DNA of 5,198 nt from Rhodocyclaceae bacterium (GCA_020849155.1 JADLGU010000306.1:1-5198), one strand, 5' to 3'; positions 1-4,750 are shown, counted from the first letter of the stretch. A program made the numbers and translations. Notes: generated by a model from the letters alone, not told the origin.

Positions 1-254
1 ACGGCGTCGTCCTCCGTGTAGCAGCCGGCGGTATTGGGCAATAGTGTGTAATTCGACGGCGGCAGGTAGTCGAGCAGCCTCGGCTGGCCCGGCTCCTGGC
101 CGATGTTGGTGCGGCGGATCGCCACCGTGACGATCTCGGCGCCGGAGGCTTCAATGGCGTCTCGCGTCTGCGCGAAATCCTTGTACTTGCCGGTGCCGAC
201 GAGCAGGCGCGAGGAATAGGCCTTGCCGGCGATGATGAGTTGGTCGTTGTCCAT
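1..254 (-). CDS. thiG: Thiazole synthase ThiG, N-terminal part (runs off the left edge)
   Basis: ThiG makes the thiazole phosphate ring of thiamine in the cytoplasm from 1-deoxy-D-xylulose 5-phosphate, dehydroglycine and sulfur delivered by ThiS thiocarboxylate. The first 84 codons are visible. They show the family hallmarks SRLLVGTGKY (residues 15-24), SGAEIVTVAIRR (37-48) and LLPNTAGC (71-78). The active-site lysine that forms the Schiff base with the sugar phosphate lies beyond the window edge. The ATG at 254-252 gives the normal ThiG N-terminus (MDNDQLIIAG). It starts only 6 bp after the thiS stop codon, so the two are clearly one operon and probably translationally coupled; no strong Shine-Dalgarno sequence is seen. 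The stretch around codons 68-74 uses codons unusual for this GC-rich region (AAT, ACA, CTA, TTG), which may just be local drift. Confidence 0.96.
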   Translation of the reverse strand, partial: MDNDQLIIAGKAYSSRLLVGTGKYKDFAQTRDAIEASGAEIVTVAIRRTNIGQEPGQPRLLDYLPPSNYTLLPNTAGCYTEDDA

Positions 255-260
255 ATCCGT

Positions 261-461
261 TTAGCCGCCGCCGACGGCGACGACGATTTCGAGGCGGTCG
301 CCCTCGTCGAGCCGGGTGACGGCATGCGCGCTCTTCGGCACGATCTCGCCGTTGCGCTCGACCGCCAGGCGCTTGCCCTCGAGGTCCATGCCACGCAGCA
401 GATCGGCCACCGAGAGCGCCGCCGCGACGCTGCGCCGTTCGCCGTTGACGCTGATTTCCAT
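261..461 (-). CDS. thiS: Sulfur carrier protein ThiS
   Basis: ThiS is a small beta-grasp, ubiquitin-like protein. Its C-terminal glycine is adenylylated by ThiF and converted to a thiocarboxylate that gives sulfur to ThiG. The 66-residue product begins MEISVNGE, has the expected leucine-rich middle (ADLLRGMDLEGKRLAVERNGEIVPKS), and ends in the acidic/hydrophobic strand DRLEIVVAVGGG. The free Gly-Gly terminus needed for activation is present. I chose the ATG at 461-459. An in-frame TTG two codons upstream (467) is possible but has no ribosome site and gives a non-standard MPMEIS start. The gene precedes thiG by 6 bp. No Shine-Dalgarno sequence lies before the ATG; a -10-like element ends just 6 bp upstream, so the message may be leaderless. 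No room exists for a TPP riboswitch before the tRNA gene. Confidence 0.95.
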   Translation of the reverse strand: MEISVNGERRSVAAALSVADLLRGMDLEGKRLAVERNGEIVPKSAHAVTRLDEGDRLEIVVAVGGG

Positions 462-484
462 TGGCAAATTCTAACAGGTAGAAT
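455..484 (+). promoter_or_regulatory. Predicted promoter of the tRNA-Gly gene
   Basis: A TAGAAT -10 box lies at 479-484, and a weak -35-like TTTCCA at 455-460 with an 18-bp spacer. Initiation would be near 491, four bases before the tRNA 5' end, giving a short leader for RNase P to remove. The -35 region lies inside the first codons of thiS, so this promoter and the thiS promoter occupy overlapping DNA. Confidence 0.4.
468..476 (-). promoter_or_regulatory. Extended -10 promoter element for thiSG (predicted)
   Basis: On the minus strand the sequence reads TGTTAGAAT: a TG dinucleotide one base before a TAGAAT hexamer (one mismatch to TATAAT), which is an extended -10 element. No good -35 hexamer is found at 16-18 bp (GCGGAC or similar). 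Counting +1 as the seventh base after the hexamer places the start at 461, the A of the thiS ATG. This is a prediction from spacing, not a measured start. Confidence 0.45.
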
Positions 485-494
485 GCCGCCGTCC

Positions 495-568
495 GCGGGT
501 GTAGTTCAATGGCAGAACGGCAGCTTCCCAAGCTGCATACGAGGGTTCGATTCCCTTCACCCGCTCCA
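495..568 (+). tRNA. tRNA-Gly, anticodon CCC
   Basis: A complete cloverleaf can be folded by eye. The acceptor stem is 495-501 with 558-564 (7 perfect pairs), the D stem 504-507 with 515-518, and the anticodon stem 520-524 with 532-536. The 7-base loop TTCCCAA puts anticodon CCC at 527-529. The T stem is 541-545 with 553-557 (one G-U pair), with loop TTCGATT. The discriminator base is T565, as usual for bacterial glycine tRNAs, and CCA is encoded at 566-568. CCC reads only the GGG glycine codon. The gene is divergent from thiS and is followed at once by a strong terminator, so it appears to be a single-gene transcript. Confidence 0.97.
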
Positions 569-570
569 AG

Positions 571-598
571 AAAAATCCGGCGCCAGGCCGGATTTTTT
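571..598. terminator. Bidirectional intrinsic terminator between tRNA-Gly and the small gene
   Basis: An 11-bp perfect stem pairs 571-581 with 587-597, around a 5-base loop. The plus strand ends in six T residues (593-598). The minus strand ends in TTTTTCTT (575-568). The hairpin begins two bases after the tRNA CCA end, so it ends the tRNA transcript, and it is also suitably placed to stop transcripts of the converging gene at 699-872. Confidence 0.88.
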
Positions 599-606
599 GT
601 TGGGGT

Positions 607-688
607 GCAGCCGGAACACCTCCTGCGGGGAGGCGAGCCTCAATCAGAGGAGGAGGAGGAGGGACTGACTCGGCTCAATTCCGGCTGC
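607..688. repeat. 10-bp inverted repeat enclosing two small hairpins
   Basis: GCAGCCGGAA at 607-616 is perfectly complementary to TTCCGGCTGC at 679-688. Inside are two further short hairpins: 619-623 with 629-633 (5 bp, 5-base loop) and 638-641 with 647-650 (4 bp, 5-base loop). These are followed by an AGG triplet run to about 663. Transcribed from the minus strand, this would be the 3' untranslated part of the small gene's message, just before the shared terminator. It holds no convincing gene. A three-way-junction RNA is possible, but a 10-bp repeat in GC-rich DNA could also be chance. Confidence 0.4.
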
Positions 689-698
689 GGTGAAACGG

Positions 699-872
699 TC
701 AGGCCGGCAGGCAGGGGCCGTGGCGGTTGCCGTCCTTGGCCCTGGCGGTTGCCGTGAAGGCGTTCTTCAGCGCCTTCCAGGCGCGGGCCAGGTGTTCGGC
801 GAGGGCTTCGCTGCGCAAGCGCCGGGCTTCGGCGATGTAGGCCTCGATTTCGACATAGTCATAGTCTTTCAT
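699..872 (-). CDS. Small helical protein (57 aa) divergent from a LysR regulator
   Basis: The product is 57 residues. It starts MKDYDYVEIEAY and continues with a charged, probably amphipathic helix (about residues 7-37, rich in Glu, Arg, Ala and Leu), then a basic, glycine-containing tail ending in HGPCLPA. From memory it resembles the short 'RSP_7527'/YjiS-like (DUF1127-type) proteins, whose biochemical role is unknown; I could not search this, so family and function are tentative. The second of two near ATGs (872) is chosen because AAGGAG at 884-879 ends 6 bases before it, whereas it touches the first ATG (878). No signal peptide or membrane segment is seen. It shares a control region with the LysR gene, so it is the likely target of that regulator. 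The last third contains an 18-bp near-perfect direct repeat read in two frames. Confidence 0.75.
   Translation of the reverse strand: MKDYDYVEIEAYIAEARRLRSEALAEHLARAWKALKNAFTATARAKDGNRHGPCLPA
716..755. repeat. 18-bp direct repeat, 22-bp period, inside the small gene
   Basis: Positions 716-733 and 738-755 match at 17 of 18 bases; the identical core is TGGCGGTTGCCGT (721-733 and 743-755). The copies are 22 bp apart, which is not a multiple of three, so they are read in different frames (FTATAR versus DGNRHG). This looks like a short tandem duplication that helped build the C-terminal tail of the small protein. Confidence 0.8.
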
Positions 873-878
873 TTGCAT

Positions 879-884
879 CTCCTT
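879..884 (-). promoter_or_regulatory. Ribosome binding site deciding the small gene's start
   Basis: The minus strand reads AAGGAG, a full match to the core Shine-Dalgarno sequence. It abuts the ATG at 878-876, leaving no room to initiate there, and is 6 bases before the next in-frame ATG at 872-870, so 872 is the likely start. Confidence 0.75.
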
Positions 885-944
885 GTAGTCGATGGGGTGG
901 TCGGCTCGCCATCCTTGTGAGCTGGTTCGCCGGCCCGCAATCGA

Positions 945-973
945 AATATAAGGTCGTTGTTGCGCCGCAACAA
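945..973 (-). promoter_or_regulatory. Predicted promoter of the small gene
   Basis: On the minus strand there is TTGTTG (973-968), a 17-bp spacer, then TATATT (950-945). These match four of six and five of six bases of the sigma-70 consensus hexamers. Initiation would fall near 938, leaving a leader of about 65 bases. The -35 box is one arm of the 957-973 palindrome. Confidence 0.6.
957..973. promoter_or_regulatory. Palindromic operator candidate between the small gene and lysR
   Basis: TTGTTGCG-C-CGCAACAA is a perfect inverted repeat with 8-bp arms around one central base. It sits between two divergent genes, one of which is a LysR-family regulator, the classic arrangement for an autoregulated LysR pair. 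The symmetry centre does not give an exact centred T-N11-A LysR box; an off-centre one is T958-A970. The site overlaps the -35 boxes of both predicted promoters, so a bound protein could repress both, or in a bent complex activate one. Confidence 0.6.
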
Positions 974-985
974 ACGATATATAGT
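957..985 (+). promoter_or_regulatory. Predicted promoter of the lysR gene
   Basis: TTGTTG at 957-962, a 17-bp spacer, and TATAGT at 980-985 (one mismatch to TATAAT). Initiation is predicted near 992, giving a leader of about 29 bases. The -35 box lies in the left arm of the palindrome, mirroring the small gene's promoter. Confidence 0.6.
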
Positions 986-1020
986 TACGCGACACATTAG
1001 GAAAGCTAAATCATTCCAGC

Positions 1021-1968
1021 ATGGCCTACCGCCTGCCCCCCCTCCATTCGCTGCGCGCCTTCGAAGCGGCCGCGCGCCTGCTGAGCTTCAAGAAAGCGGC
1101 CGAGGAACTGCACGTCACCCCGGCGGCGATCAGCCAGCAGATCAAGGGCCTGGAGGCCTATCTCGGCGCGCCGCTGTTCCGCCGGCTGACGCGCGCCCTG
1201 GAACTCACCGAGGAGGGACAGGCCATGCTGCCCAAGCTGCAGGAAGGCTTCGAATGCCTGGCCGCCGCCGTCGAGCGCACCCGGCACCACGAAGGCGGGG
1301 GGCTGCTGTCGGTGAGCGCCCCGCCTTCGTTCGCCTCCCGCTGGCTGATGCCGCGCCTGCAAGGGCTGGCCGACGCCCATCCGGAAATCGAGTTGCGCCT
1401 CGCCACCAGCCTCGCCACCATCGACCGCCACGAGATCGCCGCGCCGGGCGGCGATGCGGTCGACCTGCGCAAGGACGGCAGCGAGGTGGAAATCCGCTTC
1501 GGCAGCGGGCGCTATGGCAAGCTGCGCGCCGATCGCCTCTTCGGCGTCGCCTACGTGGCGGTCTGCAGCCCGCGCCTGCTGAAGGGCAAGCGCCCGCTGC
1601 GCCAGCCCAACGATCTGCGTCATCACGTGCTGATCCACGACGACACCATCCCCGACGCGAACGAGCGGCCGAGCTGGGAGCAGTGGCTGAAGCAGGCGGG
1701 CGCGACCGGGGTGGCGGCCGGCCCCGGCCCCCATTTCAGCAATGCCGGGCTGGCCATCGAAGCGGCGGTCGACGGCCTCGGGGTGACCCTGGCGCCGCGT
1801 CCGCTGGTCTCGGCCGACGTGGCCGAGGGCCGGCTGGTCATCCCCTTCGATATCGTTTTGCCGTCCAGGCACGCCTACTGGCTGGTGTGCTCGGAGGCGA
1901 CGGCCGACCGGCCGGCGGTGAGCGCCTTCCGGAGCTGGCTGCTGAAGGAGGCGGAGAAGGAGGGCTAG
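1021..1968 (+). CDS. LysR-family transcriptional regulator, GcvA-like
   Basis: This is a 315-residue cytoplasmic DNA-binding regulator, a normal length for the family. Residues 8-67 form the winged helix-turn-helix: LHSLRAFEAAARLLSFKKAAEELHV, then TPAAISQQIKGLE as recognition helix, then the wing around PLFRRLTRALELTEEG. A linker helix follows. From about residue 95 comes the periplasmic-binding-protein-like effector domain, opening with LLSVSAPPSFASRWLMPRL, the pattern of the GcvA-type subgroup. The ligand cannot be read from the sequence; GcvA itself controls glycine cleavage, but many relatives have other targets. The ATG at 1021 gives the standard MAYRLPPLHSLRAFE start. The only Shine-Dalgarno-like bases (AGGA, 999-1002) are 18 bases upstream, too far, so translation may be weak. 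It is divergent from the 57-aa gene and shares a palindrome with it. Its stop overlaps the stop of the opposing flavin reductase gene. Confidence 0.95.
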   Translation: MAYRLPPLHSLRAFEAAARLLSFKKAAEELHVTPAAISQQIKGLEAYLGAPLFRRLTRALELTEEGQAMLPKLQEGFECLAAAVERTRHHEGGGLLSVSAPPSFASRWLMPRLQGLADAHPEIELRLATSLATIDRHEIAAPGGDAVDLRKDGSEVEIRFGSGRYGKLRADRLFGVAYVAVCSPRLLKGKRPLRQPNDLRHHVLIHDDTIPDANERPSWEQWLKQAGATGVAAGPGPHFSNAGLAIEAAVDGLGVTLAPRPLVSADVAEGRLVIPFDIVLPSRHAYWLVCSEATADRPAVSAFRSWLLKEAEKEG

Positions 1969-2486
1969 ACCTCGCGCAGGGCGCGGTAGCGGCCGCCCTG
2001 GAAGACCAGGGGTTCCTTCCGGTCGCGCCGATGGCGCTCGATGCGGCCGATGAAGAGCAGATGATCGCCGCCGTCGTGCCGCACCTGGTTGGCGCACTCG
2101 AACCAGGCGCAGCAGCCGGGCAGCAGCGGCGCGCCGGCCAGGCCGGGATTCAGTTCGAGGCCGGCGAACTTGTCGGCCGCGCGGCTGGCGAAGCGCTGCG
2201 ACAGCCAGGCCTGGTCCAGCGCCAGGACATTGACGGCATAGTGGCTGCAGTCGCGAAAAGCCGCCAGACTGGGGGAGGCGAGCGAGAGGCTCCAGACGAT
2301 CAGCGGCGGCTCGAGCGAAACGGCGTTGAAGGAATTCACCGTCAGGCCGACCGGCTCGCCGCCCGCGCCGCGCGTCGTCAGCACGGTGACGCCGGTGGCG
2401 AAGGCGCCCAGCGCATCGCGCAGGGCGCGCTGGCCGGCGGCCGCGGGCGCGGGGTCGATGCGAAAGGCTTCGATCGGTTTGTTCAT
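1965..2486 (-). CDS. Flavin reductase-like domain protein
   Basis: Members of this FMN-binding split-barrel family reduce FMN or FAD with NAD(P)H, usually to supply a partner monooxygenase, and some bind flavin for other uses. The 173-residue protein carries the family signatures: FATGVTVLTTRG (29-40), GLTVNSFNAVSLEPPLIVWSL (about 47-67), YAVNVLALDQAWLSQRFA (83-100), GDHLLFIGRIE (140-150) and PLVFQGGRYRAL (159-170). It looks complete. The ATG at 2486 is chosen because the family similarity begins shortly after it; no clear Shine-Dalgarno sequence lies upstream. No monooxygenase gene is next to it, so the partner is unknown. It is divergent from mutY (90-bp gap) and converges on lysR, sharing CTAG at 1965-1968, where each strand reads TAG. 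A much longer open frame continuing upstream across mutY is only a GC-rich shadow. Confidence 0.92.
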   Translation of the reverse strand: MNKPIEAFRIDPAPAAAGQRALRDALGAFATGVTVLTTRGAGGEPVGLTVNSFNAVSLEPPLIVWSLSLASPSLAAFRDCSHYAVNVLALDQAWLSQRFASRAADKFAGLELNPGLAGAPLLPGCCAWFECANQVRHDGGDHLLFIGRIERHRRDRKEPLVFQGGRYRALREV

Positions 2487-2576
2487 GGTCAATCGGAATA
2501 ACGGGCCGCTGAGCCAATCCTTTAGAATTGAACAAAGAGTAGCGGCGGCCGGGGCCGCTGGCAAGTCCGATCGCGC
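2487..2576. other. Divergent control region between the flavin reductase gene and mutY
   Basis: This 90-bp gap is locally AT-richer at 2513-2540 and presumably carries both promoters. The best -10-like sequence for mutY is TAGAAT at 2523-2528, but no matching -35 box is seen at 16-18 bp. For the minus strand, TTGTTC (2535-2530) resembles a -35, again without a good -10. A 6-bp stem (2541-2546 with 2554-2559, 7-base loop) falls in the mutY leader just before the start codon. Neither gene has a recognisable Shine-Dalgarno sequence here. Confidence 0.4.
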
Positions 2577-3599
2577 ATGAAAAACCGCAAGCCCATCGAG
2601 GCCTTTGCCAGCCGCCTGATCCGCTGGCAGAAAACGCATGGCCGCCACGACCTGCCCTGGCAGCAGGGTCGCGTGGCCGATCCCTACCGCGTCTGGCTGT
2701 CGGAAATCATGCTGCAGCAGACCCAGGTGGCGACGGTGATCCCTTACTACCGGCGTTTCCTCGCCCGCTTTCCCGACCTGGCCAGCCTCGCCGCGGCGCC
2801 GGCCGGGGACGTCATGGCGCTGTGGAGCGGCCTTGGCTACTACGCCCGGGCGCGCCACCTGCAGCGGGCGGCGCAGGAAGTCGTGGCCCGGCACGGCGGC
2901 CGCTTGCCGCGCCGCGTCGAGGAGATCGCCCAGCTGCCCGGCGTCGGCCGCTCCACCGCCGCCGCCATCGCCGTCTTCGCCTTCGGCGCGCGCGCGGCGA
3001 TCCTCGACGGCAACGTCAAGCGGGTGCTGGCCCGGGCCTTCGGCATCGAAGGCTTCCCCGGCGAGCGGACGGTGGAGGCGCGCCTGTGGGCGCTGGCCGA
3101 ATCGCTGCTGCCGGAGCGCGACAACGTCGCCTACACCCAGGGCCTGATGGACCTCGGCGCGACGCTCTGCACGCGGACGAGGCCGCGCTGCGCCGACTGC
3201 CCGCTCGCCGCTTGCTGCGTGGCGCTGCGGCAAGAGCGCGTCGCCGAGCTGCCGGCCCGGCGGGCGAAGCGCGCCGCGCCGCGCCGCGCGGTGCGCGTGC
3301 TGGTGCTGCGCAACCGAGGCAGCGTGCTGCTGGAACGGCGGCCGCCGCGCGGCATCTGGGGCGGGCTGCTGTCGCTGCCGGAACTGCCCGAAGGAATGCT
3401 GCCGCGACGCTACGCCGGGGCGATGCCGCTGCCGGTGGTGCGCCACGCCTTCACGCACTTGCGCCTCGACATCCAGCCGCTCGTCCTAAAAGTCGGTCGC
3501 CGTGAGACGGCGATTGACGGCGTCTGGCTGAGCCTGAAACAACTGGGACAGGCGCCGCTGCCGGCGCCGATCAGGAAAATCCTCGCCGGCCTTACTTGA
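2577..3599 (+). CDS. mutY: A/G-specific adenine DNA glycosylase MutY
   Basis: MutY removes adenine mispaired with 8-oxoguanine, preventing G:C to T:A mutations. The 340-residue protein is close to the usual size. Visible parts are the catalytic glutamate E43 in LSEIMLQQTQVAT, the helix-hairpin-helix LPGVGRSTAAAIAVFAFG (120-137), the catalytic aspartate D144 in AILDGNVKRVLAR, and the four 4Fe-4S cysteines C198, C205, C208 and C214 in the C-X6-C-X2-C-X5-C order. The C-terminal Nudix-like domain for 8-oxoG recognition covers about 235-340 and includes VRHAFTHLRLDI (289-300). The glutamate, aspartate and cluster cysteines expected for activity are all present. The ATG at 2577 gives a normal N-terminus with the family's RxxLPW region; no Shine-Dalgarno sequence is visible and a GC-rich hairpin lies just upstream. 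The last 8 bp overlap the 3' end of the converging LON-domain gene. Confidence 0.97.
   Translation: MKNRKPIEAFASRLIRWQKTHGRHDLPWQQGRVADPYRVWLSEIMLQQTQVATVIPYYRRFLARFPDLASLAAAPAGDVMALWSGLGYYARARHLQRAAQEVVARHGGRLPRRVEEIAQLPGVGRSTAAAIAVFAFGARAAILDGNVKRVLARAFGIEGFPGERTVEARLWALAESLLPERDNVAYTQGLMDLGATLCTRTRPRCADCPLAACCVALRQERVAELPARRAKRAAPRRAVRVLVLRNRGSVLLERRPPRGIWGGLLSLPELPEGMLPRRYAGAMPLPVVRHAFTHLRLDIQPLVLKVGRRETAIDGVWLSLKQLGQAPLPAPIRKILAGLT
3488..3513 (-). terminator. Possible weak terminator of the minus-strand operon, inside mutY
   Basis: A perfect 7-bp stem with a 3-base loop pairs 3497-3503 with 3507-3513. On the minus strand the hairpin is followed, after CCGAC, by TTTT (3491-3488). It lies about 80 bp past the stop of the LON-domain gene, where that operon's transcript should end. 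The T-run is short and starts late, so it may be only partly active or a chance stem in mutY coding DNA. Confidence 0.3.
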
Positions 3600-4221
3600 C
3601 GAGATTGCGCTGGGCGAGGAACTTGAAGACGATCTCCAGCCGCGACACCGGGTCTTCCAGCTCGAGCAGCTTCTGCCGGGCGATGGCCGGGATCGGCAGC
3701 AGCTCGCAGAAGCGGAAGCCGACCCAGGCCGCGTCGTCGAAGCGGTGCGGCGGCGGCAGGCGCCCGGCGCCGGCATCGGCCGCCATGGCCTGCAGCAGCG
3801 GCAGCAGCGCCGCCAGGTTTTTCGGCACCGGCCGGGACGGCTCGGCGGCGATCGCCTCGATGCGGGCCTGCAGCAATCCGCTGCCGTCGGCCTCGCTGGA
3901 GAGGATGCGGAAGCGCTCCTCGCCGCGCACCGTGATGTTGAGGATGCCCGGCTGGGTCATGTCCCAGGCGACGATGCGCGCCTCGGTGCCGACCGGGTGC
4001 GGCACGGCCGCCGCGCCGACCTCGCTGCCCTCGGCGATCAGGCAGACGCCGAAGCTGCCGTCGTGCTTGAAGCAGTCCTTCACCAGGGTCATGTAGCGCT
4101 GCTCGAAGACCCGCAGGCCGAGCGTGCCGCCGGGAAACAGCACGGCATTGAGCGGAAACAGCGCCAGCCGCCGCGGATCGGCGGCGGCCTGGCTGCGCTG
4201 CGGGAAATTAAGGATGGCCAA
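3592..4221 (-). CDS. Free-standing LON substrate-binding-domain protein
   Basis: The product matches the N-terminal substrate-binding domain of Lon protease (PF02190) without the AAA+ and peptidase parts. Signatures are LALFPLNAVLFPGGTLGLRVFEQRYM (19-44), FGVCLIAEGSEVG (about 57-69), a GTEARI strand, LNITVRGEERFRI, and the C-terminal helical LLPIPAIARQKLLELEDPVSRLEIVFKFLA. Such stand-alone proteins are common in proteobacteria; a protein-binding or adaptor role is inferred and no enzyme activity is expected. I place the start at TTG (4221), giving 209 residues beginning MAILNFPQ, because no ATG or GTG lies between the upstream open frame and the conserved LFPLN block. Only a weak AAGAGA precedes it. 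It overlaps the Gx gene by 14 bp, so translation is probably coupled. Its stop overlaps mutY by 8 bp. Confidence 0.88.
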   Translation of the reverse strand: MAILNFPQRSQAAADPRRLALFPLNAVLFPGGTLGLRVFEQRYMTLVKDCFKHDGSFGVCLIAEGSEVGAAAVPHPVGTEARIVAWDMTQPGILNITVRGEERFRILSSEADGSGLLQARIEAIAAEPSRPVPKNLAALLPLLQAMAADAGAGRLPPPHRFDDAAWVGFRFCELLPIPAIARQKLLELEDPVSRLEIVFKFLAQRNLVK

Positions 4222-4750
4222 GATTCTCTTTCGGCTGGGGGGCCGGCTCGAGCAGCTGCGCCGCGGCGAGGCCGTTGGCAAGACCGAATAGTAGCGCGGC
4301 CAGGGCGAAGAAGGGCACCAGGTAGAGCAGCCCGTCGTGCGGCACCAGCCACAGCCGCGCCACGACCAGCTGGCCGGCGATGTGGGCGAAGGCGGCGACC
4401 AGGCTCTGGCTGACCGGGCCGAACCAGCGGCCCGGCAGGTGCATGGCGCAGCCCAGTGCGACGAGGCTGGCCAGCGCGCCGGCCAGGCTCAGGAAGAAGC
4501 CCGGGGCGAGGAACTGGCCGACGAGCAGGCTGCCCGCTACCACCCGCAGCAGCGAGACCCAGACCGCGTCGCGCCAGCCGTAGCGGGCCAGCACGATCAG
4601 CGTGATGATGTTGGCCAGGCCCGGCTTCACCCCCGGCAGCGGCATCGGGATGGCCGCCTCCACCACCGACAGGGCGATGGCCGCCGCCGCATAGCGGGCG
4701 ATGCGGTGGTCGTCGGCGCTGGGGGTGAGTTCAATAGGCGAGAGAGTCAT
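4208..4750 (-). CDS. Gx transporter family membrane protein (Hpre_diP_synt_I domain)
   Basis: This 180-residue integral inner-membrane protein has about five hydrophobic segments: roughly 20-37, 45-57, 62-82, 85-104 and 116-160, the last probably two. The signature is VVEAAIPMPLPGVKPGLANIITLIVLARYG followed by WVSLLRVVAGSLLVG (about 29-78), typical of PF07456. That family is often labelled 'heptaprenyl diphosphate synthase component I', but the label has little meaning for a membrane protein of this kind; it resembles substrate-binding subunits of small-molecule transporters, and its substrate is not known to me. It lacks the aspartate-rich motifs of prenyl synthases. The ATG at 4750 lies inside the 3' end of the NusG-II gene (20-bp overlap), with no clear Shine-Dalgarno sequence, so coupling is likely. 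The pairing with a NusG-II protein is a recurrent neighbourhood in bacteria, known to me from memory. Confidence 0.9.
   Translation of the reverse strand: MTLSPIELTPSADDHRIARYAAAAIALSVVEAAIPMPLPGVKPGLANIITLIVLARYGWRDAVWVSLLRVVAGSLLVGQFLAPGFFLSLAGALASLVALGCAMHLPGRWFGPVSQSLVAAFAHIAGQLVVARLWLVPHDGLLYLVPFFALAALLFGLANGLAAAQLLEPAPQPKENLGHP

Noticed and set aside
462..494. TPP riboswitch in front of thiS
   Set aside because: Only 33 bp separate thiS from the tRNA gene, and none of the conserved riboswitch segments is present.
646..664. The AGG-rich run as a ribosome binding site for a plus-strand gene
   Set aside because: No ATG with a credible protein follows it on the plus strand, and the well-supported small gene occupies the opposite strand from 699.
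240..668. A plus-strand open frame through thiS and the tRNA gene
   Set aside because: It runs across a complete tRNA and terminator and has no ribosome site or recognisable motif.
957..973. Exact T-N11-A LysR box at the palindrome centre
   Set aside because: The symmetry gives centred T-A pairs at N9, N13 and N15 but not N11, so I call it an operator candidate without claiming the consensus box.
957..2501. A 514-codon plus-strand open frame overlapping lysR and the flavin reductase gene
   Set aside because: It is rich in Arg, Ala, Gly and Pro with no domain pattern, and covers two well-recognised genes in other frames. Long shadow frames are expected in GC-rich DNA.
1006..2535. A 509-codon minus-strand open frame across lysR
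   Set aside because: It has low-complexity Arg/Ala/Pro composition and is antisense to the clear LysR gene. The flavin reductase is in a different frame.
1965..3458. A 497-codon version of the flavin reductase gene with a long N-terminal extension
   Set aside because: The extension is antisense to mutY, has shadow-like composition, and the family similarity begins only at the ATG at 2486.
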